Positions 27,291 to 36,469 of a DNA stretch of 64,000 nucleotides are shown here, piece after piece. The first letter of the stretch is position 1; every line of letters starts with the position of its first letter. Below the pieces are notes generated by a model. That model worked only from the letters and a program-made list of their open reading frames with translations. It ran no database searches and was not told where the DNA came from. The translations under genes were made by a program, and so were the position numbers. The DNA comes from Asaia lannensis NBRC 102526 (GTDB taxonomy: Bacteria; Pseudomonadota; Alphaproteobacteria; Acetobacterales; Acetobacteraceae), in contig NZ_JAMXQU010000004.1 of assembly GCF_024054035.1 (NCBI RefSeq), forward strand, positions 1 to 64,000, read 5' to 3'.

Positions 27291-28300
27291 GCAAAATCCC
27301 TGTCACCATCATTACCGGCTTTCTCGGTGCTGGAAAAACCACCCTGCTGCGCCATCTGATCGAGAAATCCGGCGGGCGTCGTATTGCAGTCGTGGTGAAT
27401 GAATTCGGCTCGCTCGGCATCGATGGCGAGACGCTGCGTGGATGCAGCATTCCGAACTGCCCGGAGGAAGATATCGTCGAACTGACCAATGGCTGTCTGT
27501 GCTGCACGGTAGCCGATGATTTCATTCCGACCATGGAAGCCCTGCTCGATCGCCCCAATCCGCCAGAGCATATCGTGATCGAGACTTCGGGACTGGCCTT
27601 GCCGAAACCCCTGCTCAAGGCATTCGGCTGGCCGAGCGTGCGTACACGCATGACTGTGGATGGCGTGATTACTGTGGTGGATGCGCCAGCCGTTGCCGAT
27701 GGCCGCTTCGCCGATGACCCGGAAGCCGTCGCCAGACAGCGTGAGGAAGATGAGTCGCTCGATCACGACAATCCGCTGGAGGAAGTCTATGAGGATCAGC
27801 TCGACTCAGCCGATCTGGTCATTCTGAACAAGACCGATCTGCTGGACGAACCCGCACTGGCTGCGGTCGAAGCCGGTCTCGATGCGCGCCAACGTCGCGT
27901 ACGCCTGATCCGTGCACGCGAAGGCCGTGTCGATCCGGCCGTGTTGCTTGGGCTCGGGGCTGCAGCAGAAGACGATCTCGCAGCGCGTCCCTCGCATCAT
28001 GACGGGGCGGATGAGCATGAGCATGACGATTTCACCAGCTTCGTGCTCGACCTGCCCGAACAGGAAACAGCGGAGGCTTTCGTGAAAAAGCTCGAAAACG
28101 TGGTCCGCACGCATGACGTGCTGCGCATGAAGGGCTTTGCCCGTGTGGCAGGCAAGAGCCTGCGTCTGGGTGTTCAGGCAGTGGGCGGGCGTATCCGTCA
28201 TGCTTATGAGCCCGGCGAGGCGGCAACAGGCAGGCTTGTCGTCATCGGTCTGCACGGGCTCGATCCGAAGGCCGTACAATCCAGCTTCGACGCAGGCTGA
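27287..28300 (+). CDS. cobW: CobW, GTP-binding metallochaperone
   Basis: 337 residues. G3E-family P-loop GTPase: GFLGAGKTTLL, the metal-site motif NGCLCC (CxCC) at the end of switch I, IETSGLALP, and ILNKTDL. A His/Asp-rich patch (HHDGADEHEHDD) precedes the CobW C-terminal domain. Thought to deliver Co(II) to the CobN chelatase. Translationally coupled to DUF1636 upstream, and cobN starts 3 nt after its stop. Confidence 0.94.
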   Translation: MSKIPVTIITGFLGAGKTTLLRHLIEKSGGRRIAVVVNEFGSLGIDGETLRGCSIPNCPEEDIVELTNGCLCCTVADDFIPTMEALLDRPNPPEHIVIETSGLALPKPLLKAFGWPSVRTRMTVDGVITVVDAPAVADGRFADDPEAVARQREEDESLDHDNPLEEVYEDQLDSADLVILNKTDLLDEPALAAVEAGLDARQRRVRLIRAREGRVDPAVLLGLGAAAEDDLAARPSHHDGADEHEHDDFTSFVLDLPEQETAEAFVKKLENVVRTHDVLRMKGFARVAGKSLRLGVQAVGGRIRHAYEPGEAATGRLVVIGLHGLDPKAVQSSFDAG

Positions 28301-28303
28301 GCC

Positions 28304-31300
28304 ATGCATATTCTCTTTCGGGAAGCGCATGATCTGGACGGGCAGGCGGTGGCCGAGGATCTCGCCCATGCCCCTGCCGATCTTGTCCTGCTCTCGTTTT
28401 CCGAAAGCGATTTGCTGGGACTGCGCGATGTGCACACGGCGCAGGACCCGAGCCTTCAGGTCGCGACCCTGTCGCGCCTGCGTCACCCCATGTCGGTCGA
28501 TCTTTATCTCGAACAGACCGTCTCCCAGGCGCGCTGCGTGGTGGTGCGTCTTCTGGGGGGAACGGAATACTGGCGTTATGGCGTGGATGAGCTGCGGCTC
28601 GTCTGTCGTGAAAAGGCCATTCCTCTGGCCTTCATCACCGGTGAAGCCACGCCCAACCCGGCACTGAAAAGCCTGTCGACAATCGAAGCGGCTCACTGGG
28701 AGCGGCTGGATACGCTGTTTCGCGAGAGCGGTGCGCGCAATCTGCGTAGCGCACTGACCCTCATGAGCGCACTGGCAGGTCTGGCGAAGGATGACGGGGC
28801 CGTGGCCGAGCCCCTGCCGGATGCCGGGCTTTATCGACGTCTCAACCCGACTTCCCGTCACGAACGCGCACTTGTCGTGTTTTATCGCGCCCATCTTCTG
28901 GCGTCGGATCTGGATGGGATCGATGCCCTGGCCGAAGCGATTGCAGCAGAAGGATATGGCGTTGATCTGCTCTATGTTGCGTCCTTGCGCGCGGCAAAAG
29001 CCGTCTCCTTCATCAGCGAATGGCTACAGGATGAGCCACCAGCCGTTATTCTCAATGCCACGTTTTTTGCATCACGCGGCGATGACGCATCGCCTTGCGT
29101 CTTCGATGCGGCTGGGGTGCCTGTCCTGCAGATCGTCCAGCCCAGCACGACGCTGGCCAACTGGCACAAGGCGGCACGCGGCCTGTCGCCTTCCGATCTG
29201 GCCATGCAGATCGTCCTGCCTGAATTCGACGGGCGACTGAACGGCGCCCCCATTTCGTTTCGCGACGAGGCCCCACCCGGCCTGCCGGCACGACGCGTAG
29301 CCTACGCGCCCGGCATTGCGCAGCTTGTCCGTCAGATGCAGGGCTGGCTGTGTCTCGCCGCCAAGCCGCCAGCTGCGCGGAAACTGGCGCTTGTGCTGTC
29401 GGATTACCCCGGTGCAGAGGGGCAATCGGCCCATGCGGTCGGGCTCGACAGTTTTGCCAGTGTCGCTGCCATCGGCGCGATGTTGACGGAAGCCGGTTAC
29501 GCCATTCCGCCCATCGCCGCCCCGGACCTCCCTGACGGTCTGTGCCGTACAGAACCGGCAGAGATCATGAATGCCAGTGCCTATCGCACGGCATTCGACA
29601 CGCTGCCGGTGGCGTTTCGTCAGAAGGTCATCGATGCCTGGGGCGAGCCGATTGAGCCGGTGAAGCTGCGTTTCATGCGTTTCGGTGCGCTCGTTCTGGC
29701 TCTTCAGCCCGGGCGCGGCGAGGCAAAGCAGCGCAAGGCGCAGTATCACGACCCCGATATCCCCCCCTGTCACGACTATATAGGCTTCTATCTCTGGCTG
29801 CGTTGCACGTGTGAAATCGATGCAATGGTGCATCTGGGCACGCATGGCACGCTCGAATGGCTTCCCGGCAAGGCGGTGGCCCTGTCACCCGACTGCGCAC
29901 CATCCGTGCTGGTGGGCGGCGTGCCGGTCATTTATCCGTTCATCGTCAATAATCCCGGCGAGGCCGCTGCAGCCAAAAGGCGTCTGGGGGCGGTGATGAT
30001 CGGTCATATGACACCGCCGGTGCAGCGGGCCGGTCTTGATGGCCCCTTGACCGAGCTCGAACGTCTGATCGATGAATATGCCGAGGCAGACGGGCTGGAC
30101 AAGCGACGCGGCACGCTGCTGCGACGTCAGATCCTCGACCGTGCTGCCGATCTCGGTGTGTTGGCCGAAGCCTCTCCTCATTCCATCGGCAATGCGGCGC
30201 GCGATGGCAGCGCTGACGAGGCAGAAGCTCTGGCGAGGCTCGATGCGTATCTGTGCGACGTGAAAGACCTCCAGATACGCGATGGTCTGCACGTATTCGG
30301 CTGCACACCGCCCAGACGCGGCGAACTGGTCGATATGCTGGCACAATCTGCGCATGTCACGCCTCAGGAAGTCGCAACGCGCCTCGATACCTGTCCGCAG
30401 GCCGAGCGTCTGGCGCTGCTGGCAGCGCTCGATGGGCATTTCATCCCGCCCGGTCCTTCAGGCGCGCCGACACGCGGGCGTCTGGATGTGCTGCCGACGG
30501 GGCGTAATCTGACGACCACCGATCCGCGCATGGTGCCCACGCGCGCGGCCCTGCTTCTGGCCCATCGTACGGCAGAATTGCTGCTGTCGCGTCATTTGCA
30601 GGAAGAAGGAGAGCCTCTGCGTCATCTGGTGCTCGATCTGTGGGGCAGCGCGACCCTGCGGACGGGCGGCGAGGATATGGCGCTTGCCTTTCTGCTTATG
30701 GGTGTGCAGCCTCGCTGGGATGCGACGAGCGGTCGGGTCAGCGGTTTCGAGATCGTACCTCTGACCGTGCTCGACCGGCCACGCGTGGATGTCACCTTGC
30801 GTATTTCGGGCCTGTTTCGCGATGCCTTTCCGGGATTGATCGATCTGTTCGATCAGGCAGCGCGTGCCGTGGCCGCGCGCGAGGAAGAGGCAGACTGGAA
30901 TCCTCTGACGCTCGACCCTGAAACGTCGCGTATTTTCGGTGCAGCCCCCGGCGCCTATGGCACCGGCATCGAGGCATCGCTTGCCTCGGGAGAATGGACC
31001 GACAGGAAGGCGCTCGGGCAGCTTTATCTCGAAGGATCGCAATGGAGTTACGGTGGCGGACGCGATGGCGTGCGCGCTGGCGAGGATCTGGCCAGACGTC
31101 TCGGTCGGGCGGAAATCGTGCTGCATATGCAGGACCATGCCGAAACGGATGTGCTGGATAGCGCCGATACGGCCGCTCATGAAGGCGGTCTTGGTGCGGC
31201 AGCCGCCAGTCTGGGCAATGACCCTCTGCTGCTTCATGGCGATACCAGCCAGCCCGATACGCCGAAACTGCGCGATATGGCGCAGGAAGTGGCACGTGTG

Positions 31301-31621
31301 ACACGCGGCAGGCTGGCCAACCCACGCTGGATTGCGGGCATGATGCGCCATGGCTATCGCGGTGCGGCTGAAATGGCGCGCGGTGTCAGTGCGCTGGAGG
31401 CCTATGCTGCCACGCTTCCGACAAGGCTCGACCGCCAGATCGATCTGGCATTTGCAGCCCTGCTGGAAAACGAGGACTGCGCCGCTTTCCTTCAGGCCCA
31501 TAATCCCGAGGCGCTGGCCGATATGCGCCGACGCTTCGCAGCCCTGATTGCACGCGGTTTGTGGCAGCCGCGCAGTAACGCCGTCGCGCGTCTGCTGTCC
31601 GAAGGAGAAGACGATGTCTGA
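28304..31621 (+). CDS. cobN: CobN, large subunit of aerobic cobaltochelatase
   Basis: 1105 residues. Inserts cobalt into hydrogenobyrinate a,c-diamide in the aerobic cobalamin pathway, with CobS and CobT (not in this window). Characteristic blocks: VVRLLGGTEYWRYGVDEL, AHLLASDLDGIDALAEA, YHDPDIPPCHDYIGFYLWLR, VHLGTHGTLEWLPGKAVALS, VYPFI-like VIYPFIVNNPGEAAAAKRR, and SQWSYGGGRDGVRAGEDLARRL. A gap of 90 nt to cobB has no gene. Confidence 0.95.
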   Translation: MHILFREAHDLDGQAVAEDLAHAPADLVLLSFSESDLLGLRDVHTAQDPSLQVATLSRLRHPMSVDLYLEQTVSQARCVVVRLLGGTEYWRYGVDELRLVCREKAIPLAFITGEATPNPALKSLSTIEAAHWERLDTLFRESGARNLRSALTLMSALAGLAKDDGAVAEPLPDAGLYRRLNPTSRHERALVVFYRAHLLASDLDGIDALAEAIAAEGYGVDLLYVASLRAAKAVSFISEWLQDEPPAVILNATFFASRGDDASPCVFDAAGVPVLQIVQPSTTLANWHKAARGLSPSDLAMQIVLPEFDGRLNGAPISFRDEAPPGLPARRVAYAPGIAQLVRQMQGWLCLAAKPPAARKLALVLSDYPGAEGQSAHAVGLDSFASVAAIGAMLTEAGYAIPPIAAPDLPDGLCRTEPAEIMNASAYRTAFDTLPVAFRQKVIDAWGEPIEPVKLRFMRFGALVLALQPGRGEAKQRKAQYHDPDIPPCHDYIGFYLWLRCTCEIDAMVHLGTHGTLEWLPGKAVALSPDCAPSVLVGGVPVIYPFIVNNPGEAAAAKRRLGAVMIGHMTPPVQRAGLDGPLTELERLIDEYAEADGLDKRRGTLLRRQILDRAADLGVLAEASPHSIGNAARDGSADEAEALARLDAYLCDVKDLQIRDGLHVFGCTPPRRGELVDMLAQSAHVTPQEVATRLDTCPQAERLALLAALDGHFIPPGPSGAPTRGRLDVLPTGRNLTTTDPRMVPTRAALLLAHRTAELLLSRHLQEEGEPLRHLVLDLWGSATLRTGGEDMALAFLLMGVQPRWDATSGRVSGFEIVPLTVLDRPRVDVTLRISGLFRDAFPGLIDLFDQAARAVAAREEEADWNPLTLDPETSRIFGAAPGAYGTGIEASLASGEWTDRKALGQLYLEGSQWSYGGGRDGVRAGEDLARRLGRAEIVLHMQDHAETDVLDSADTAAHEGGLGAAAASLGNDPLLLHGDTSQPDTPKLRDMAQEVARVTRGRLANPRWIAGMMRHGYRGAAEMARGVSALEAYAATLPTRLDRQIDLAFAALLENEDCAAFLQAHNPEALADMRRRFAALIARGLWQPRSNAVARLLSEGEDDV

Positions 31622-31711
31622 GCGGTATCGGGCAGGGTCGATGAGCCGGCTTGCGAAACACGCCGGTTCGACATTACTGGCAGGCAGAATGCCGGCGAGA
31701 GGTATGAAATC

Positions 31712-33016
31712 ATGACCCGTATGCTGATGGTGGCTGCCCCCCGTTCGGGCTCGGGCAAAACCACGCTGACACTGGCGCTCATCGCGGCATTCAGGCGCAG
31801 GGGGGTGAGAGTGAGAGCTCTCAAAACCGGTCCCGATTATATAGACCCGGCCTTTCATCAGGAAGCTTCGGGTGCGCCCTGTGCCAATCTCGATAGCTGG
31901 GCCATGACGGGCGATCAGCTCAGGGCAGGGCTGGCACAGGCATCGCAGGATGCCGATCTGGTGATCGTCGAATCATCCATGGGATTGTTCGACGGGCTGG
32001 CTCTGGAAAACGGTGCGCGCGGAGCCGCTTCCGATATCGCCTCCCTGTTTGCCATGCCCGTACTGCTTGTGCTCGATGCCAGCGGGCAGGGGCAGACTGT
32101 AGGGGCCATCGCTCAGGGCATGGCCGGATGGCAGGATGGCGTCACGATTGCGGGGACGATCCTGAACAATATTGCCTCCGACCGTCATGAGAAGCTCTGC
32201 CGTTCGGCCATGAAAATGCCGCCTGTCGGCGTGTTTCGGAGGGATCGGACGATCCTGCTGCCGGAGCGTCATCTGGGACTGGTTCAGGCGCGTGAACGTG
32301 GCGATCTGGCCGGTTTCTTTGCCGCGCTGGCCGACAAGGCCGAAGCGGAACTCGATCTGGGCGCCATCTGGTCTCTGGCTGCGCCCGTCATGGCAACTGT
32401 GGAAAGCCGGAAGCATCCGTTCACCCCGCCGGGGCAACGCATCGCTGTGGCCGATGACGCGGCTTTTTCCTTTCTTTATGCCCATCTCGCGCAGGCTTGG
32501 CGCGAGGCCGGTGCCGAGATCCTGCGTTTTTCTCCTCTTGCCGATGAGACCCCACCGGAGCGTGCCGATTGCTGCTGGCTGCCGGGTGGCTATCCCGAGC
32601 TTCACGCGGCCGCCTTGTCTGCTGCATCCTGTTTCAGAGCGGGCATGGCGCGTTTTGCTGCGACGCGACCCGTTCATGGTGAATGCGGGGGTTATATGGT
32701 TCTCGGGGAAGGTATCGAGGATGCATCGGGCACGATGCACGCCATGCTGGGGCTTTTGTCGCATGAGACTTCATTTGCGCGCCGGAAAATGGTGCTGGGC
32801 TATCGTGAAGCCGAATTATTGCAGAACTCCGTGCTCGGCCCGGCAGGGGCAAGACTGCGTGGTCATGAATTTCACTATGCCAGCGTGACCCATCCCGGCA
32901 GGGATGAGGCATTCGCGACGTTGCGCGACGGTGAAGGGCGCGCGCTGGGTCAGGCAGGCAGTCAGCGCGGTACCGTTTCGGGGACCTTCTTTCACATGCT
33001 GTCGCAGCACGGGTGA
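31712..33016 (+). CDS. cobB: CobB, (hydrogeno)cobyrinate a,c-diamide synthase
   Basis: 434 residues. ATP- and glutamine-dependent amidation of the a and c carboxylates of the corrin ring. N-terminal dethiobiotin-synthetase-like domain with APRSGSGKTTLTLAL and KTGPDYIDPAFH; C-terminal class I glutamine amidotransferase with HGECGGYMVLGEG (nucleophile Cys) and a final GHEFHY. The stop region overlaps the next gene by GTGA. Confidence 0.95.
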   Translation: MTRMLMVAAPRSGSGKTTLTLALIAAFRRRGVRVRALKTGPDYIDPAFHQEASGAPCANLDSWAMTGDQLRAGLAQASQDADLVIVESSMGLFDGLALENGARGAASDIASLFAMPVLLVLDASGQGQTVGAIAQGMAGWQDGVTIAGTILNNIASDRHEKLCRSAMKMPPVGVFRRDRTILLPERHLGLVQARERGDLAGFFAALADKAEAELDLGAIWSLAAPVMATVESRKHPFTPPGQRIAVADDAAFSFLYAHLAQAWREAGAEILRFSPLADETPPERADCCWLPGGYPELHAAALSAASCFRAGMARFAATRPVHGECGGYMVLGEGIEDASGTMHAMLGLLSHETSFARRKMVLGYREAELLQNSVLGPAGARLRGHEFHYASVTHPGRDEAFATLRDGEGRALGQAGSQRGTVSGTFFHMLSQHG

Positions 33017-33663
33017 GCACCGGTTTCTCGATCCTGCTGGCGCGCCATCCTGCCGTGCAGATACGCGAAGGCCTCTGTTATGGAAGAACCGACGTGCCTC
33101 TGGCATCGGGCTGGGAACCTGTCGTTGCAAAGTGGCAGCAGATCTGGCGCGATGGCGTGGGGTTCGCCCAGAATGCGCACTATCGCGTGTTTCATTCGCC
33201 AGCCACGCGCTGCTCTGTGGCGGCGCGACATTTCGCATCGTGCGACGCAGACGCCCGTGGAAGGCCCGACTCCCACGTTGATGACTCCCACACTGATTGC
33301 TGCCACGCCGATTTGCGTCTGGCCGAGCTGGATTTCGGTGCATGGGAAAACAGACTCTGGTCCGATGTGCCCCGAGACGATCTGGATGACTGGGCAGCTG
33401 ATCCAATGGGGTATGCGCCCGGTGGAGGCGAGACGGTCGAGGCTCTGACAGAGCGTGTTGCGGCTTTCTGGCATGAGCGTATGCAGGCCTCGCAGACATG
33501 CTGCATCGTGACCCATGGAGGGCCATTGCGTGTGATGCTGGCTCTTGCCGAAAACAGGGCATTCAGACCGGAAGATCCTGCCCCGCAACAAGGTCAGGCA
33601 ACTCTGTTGCATTTTTCCAACAATCCGGGCGGGTTTGTTGCGCAAGGCCTGCCGATACGTTGA
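33013..33663 (+). CDS. cobC: histidine phosphatase family protein, probable alpha-ribazole phosphatase (CobC-type)
   Basis: 216 residues, GTG start at 33013 overlapping cobB. Phosphoglycerate-mutase fold with LARHP replacing the usual RHG (catalytic His kept), GRTDVPL, SPATRC, ELDFGAWENRLW, PGGGETVEALTERV and the second catalytic His in THGGPLRV. By operon position it probably removes the 5'-phosphate from alpha-ribazole phosphate or adenosylcobalamin phosphate. An internal stretch after residue 75 (CDADARGRPDSHVDDSHTDCCHADL) is a short insertion not typical of the family. Confidence 0.85.
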   Translation: MSTGFSILLARHPAVQIREGLCYGRTDVPLASGWEPVVAKWQQIWRDGVGFAQNAHYRVFHSPATRCSVAARHFASCDADARGRPDSHVDDSHTDCCHADLRLAELDFGAWENRLWSDVPRDDLDDWAADPMGYAPGGGETVEALTERVAAFWHERMQASQTCCIVTHGGPLRVMLALAENRAFRPEDPAPQQGQATLLHFSNNPGGFVAQGLPIR

Positions 33664-33721
33664 CAGAACGCAACAGAGCAATGAGGAGTAAGGCAATCCT
33701 GAATCAACGGTAAGGTTTGTC

Positions 33722-36253
33722 ATGCTGTTACGCACCCGGTCCCTCCTGCCATCAGCCGCACGCAAGGGGGTCTTCTTCCTCATTGCCTCGACGTGCCTGA
33801 TGTCCTGCGAGGGTGAGGCGCTGGCGCAGACAGCTTCGGCAAGCTCTACCGATCGGCCGGCTCTGACGCCTGTCAAAACCAAGGCGAGCACGGCAGGCAA
33901 GAGCAAGGCCCTGCGCACACGCCAGTCCGCCCCGGTTCATTCCGGTGACGCCGAAGGCGGTAGCGAAGCCATTGTGGTGACGGGCACGCGCGAGATCGGC
34001 AAAAAGGCGCGCGATTCCATCGCACCGCTCGATATCGTTTCGCACAAGCAGCTTGCCGCAACGGGTCAGGGCACGCTGCGCGATGCACTCTCGCTGCTTC
34101 TGCCGTCTCTTACCACGCCCACAGCCGGTTTCGATGCGGGCGCCATGACGGACACGATCAGTCTGCGTGGTCTGAACCCGAACGAGACGCTGATTCTGGT
34201 CGATGGCAAGCGCCGTCACAACACGGCCAATATCTATTCCAACCCCGGCCCGCAGCAGGGCTCGACAGCGTCCGATATCGACATGATCCCGATGTCGGCC
34301 ATCGACCATGTGGAAGTGCTGCGTGACGGTGCCTCCGCCCAGTACGGCTCCGATGCCGTGGCAGGCGTGGTGAACATCATCCTGAAAAAGCAGGCGCATG
34401 GTTTTCATGCCCAGGATATCACCGGCATCACGTCAGAGGGCGACGGCTTCCAGCAGGGTGTTTATCTCGATGGCGGGGCAAGCCTTGGCTCGCGCGGCTT
34501 CGTGCATGTCAGTGGCGATTTCGTGCATCAGGATCACACCTACCGCAGTGCAGCCGATAACCGCACAGGCACCTATCAGAACAACATCCTGAGCCAGCCG
34601 GAGCAGACGCGCGAGAGCGTGGCCATCAATGCCGGTTACGATCTGACGGATGACATCCAGCTTTATGCGCTGGGCACCTATGCCCATCGCTATGCGCAAT
34701 CCTACCAGAATTACCGTCTGGCCTCGTCGCTCAATGCCTATCCCGATTATCAGGCGATCTACCCATGGGGTTATTCGCCGGTCGAGACGCTCAACGAGAA
34801 CGATTACGAGCTGAAGGCCGGGATCAAGGGCGACTTCCGTGGCTGGCACTGGGATGTATCGAGTGTTTACGGTCGTGATTTCGATGATATCGGTCTGATC
34901 AACTCGGTCAATCTGTCCATCAACAAGGCGACGGGTCGCACGCCGACCTCATTCGATGTGCAGGGTTTCAATAACCAGCAGTGGACGAATGATTTCGATT
35001 TCAGCCGCAAATTCACGTTCAGCGGCTGGCCGCATAGTGTGAACTTCGCCGGCGGCGCGTCATATCGTTATGAAGGTTATTCGATCGGTACAGGTTCGCC
35101 GGATTCGCTTTATGGAAACGGATCCGATGCTCTTGCGGGCACTAATCCTGGCAATGCAGGCAATTACAGCCGCGATGTGGTGGCAGGCTATCTCGATATC
35201 TCGACCTATCTTGCCAAGGGTCTGCAGCTCGATCTGGCAGGGCGTTACGAGCATTATACCGATGTGGGTAACACCCAGAACGGCAAGGTTTCACTGCGAT
35301 ACGACATCACGCGCCGTATCGCCCTGCGTGGCACCATCAGCAACGGCTTTCATGCGCCGACACTGGCCCAGAAATACTACTCGGCCCTCAATATCTCTCC
35401 TACGGCTGCGCGCGGTCTGATCGGTGCGGGCTCACCCGGTGCGCTGGCCAATGGTTCGTCCGGCCTCAAGCCGGAGCGTTCGACCAATGCCGAGGGCGGG
35501 TTCATTGTCGAGCCGATCCGCAACCTGCATGTCACGACCGATGTCTATCAGATCAACATGCGCGACCGTATCATGCCGGGGGGCAATATCTCGGGGGCCA
35601 CGGCGATCAACGCCATGCAGCTCAACGGCTTCAAATTGCCTGAGGATATCGGCAGCTGGAACCAGAGCGCGATTACGGCCAACTGGTTCGGCAATGTGGC
35701 CAGCACCCGCACGCAGGGGCTGGATATCACAGTCACGTATCTGACGAAGCTCGGGGCATTCGGTCGTATCGACTGGGATGCAGCGATCAACCTCAACCGC
35801 ACGCGCCTGTCGCATCAGGCCACCAATCCGCTGACGGGAGCCCCCCTGCTCAATGCGGCGGCAGTGGCCTATCTGACCACGGCTTATCCGCGCAGCAAGA
35901 TCATTTTCGGCGGCAACTGGACCCATGCGAAATGGATCGTCGGCCTGCATGAAATCCGCTGGGGCCAGACAACCAACCAGCTGACCTATTATGCGCCGGG
36001 TCCCAACCAGTTCAGCACCACGCATTTTCTGGAATACCAGAACAAGCCGAAATGGACGACCAATCTGGATGTGAGCTATCGCATCACGCCACGCTGGACC
36101 GCGACCATCGGTGGCAACAACATCTTCTCGGCCTATCCGACGCGCGTGCCTGACGGGAACCGCTATCTTGGTGCCCCGCAATATTACATGAGCACCTCGC
36201 AGCTCGGTATTAACGGTGGCTATTACTATTTCCGTGTGAACTACGATCTCTAA
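33722..36253 (+). CDS. TonB-dependent receptor
   Basis: 843 residues. Hydrophobic signal (GVFFLIASTCLMSC...EALAQ), a low-complexity linker, TonB-box-like EAIVVTGTRE, plug (TLRDALSLLLPSLTTP, ISLRGLNPNETLILVDGKRRH, VEVLRDGASAQYGSDAVAGVVNIILKK), then a 22-strand barrel ending in FRVNYDL. Length is much greater than BtuB (~600), so vitamin B12 uptake is possible from its place after the cob genes but not shown; iron-chelate or sugar uptake are equal options. No cobalamin riboswitch is visible in its 58-nt upstream gap. Confidence 0.9.
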   Translation: MLLRTRSLLPSAARKGVFFLIASTCLMSCEGEALAQTASASSTDRPALTPVKTKASTAGKSKALRTRQSAPVHSGDAEGGSEAIVVTGTREIGKKARDSIAPLDIVSHKQLAATGQGTLRDALSLLLPSLTTPTAGFDAGAMTDTISLRGLNPNETLILVDGKRRHNTANIYSNPGPQQGSTASDIDMIPMSAIDHVEVLRDGASAQYGSDAVAGVVNIILKKQAHGFHAQDITGITSEGDGFQQGVYLDGGASLGSRGFVHVSGDFVHQDHTYRSAADNRTGTYQNNILSQPEQTRESVAINAGYDLTDDIQLYALGTYAHRYAQSYQNYRLASSLNAYPDYQAIYPWGYSPVETLNENDYELKAGIKGDFRGWHWDVSSVYGRDFDDIGLINSVNLSINKATGRTPTSFDVQGFNNQQWTNDFDFSRKFTFSGWPHSVNFAGGASYRYEGYSIGTGSPDSLYGNGSDALAGTNPGNAGNYSRDVVAGYLDISTYLAKGLQLDLAGRYEHYTDVGNTQNGKVSLRYDITRRIALRGTISNGFHAPTLAQKYYSALNISPTAARGLIGAGSPGALANGSSGLKPERSTNAEGGFIVEPIRNLHVTTDVYQINMRDRIMPGGNISGATAINAMQLNGFKLPEDIGSWNQSAITANWFGNVASTRTQGLDITVTYLTKLGAFGRIDWDAAINLNRTRLSHQATNPLTGAPLLNAAAVAYLTTAYPRSKIIFGGNWTHAKWIVGLHEIRWGQTTNQLTYYAPGPNQFSTTHFLEYQNKPKWTTNLDVSYRITPRWTATIGGNNIFSAYPTRVPDGNRYLGAPQYYMSTSQLGINGGYYYFRVNYDL

Positions 36254-36469
36254 GGCGAAAATTAACGCTCTGAAGGCAAACTGACGCCCCTCCGGACAGT
36301 TAAGCAATCATTTGTCACGGTTGCTTGACGTCTGAAAAAGCGTGGTTTTTCGGGAGAGATCACACTCTCCCTGCGCAGGGTAACAAAAAAACCGGACGGG
36401 GAGGGTCCAAACTTCCCGGCGGATTTCTTACAAGACGGTCATTCGATCACAGGGAGCACGAAACAGGCA

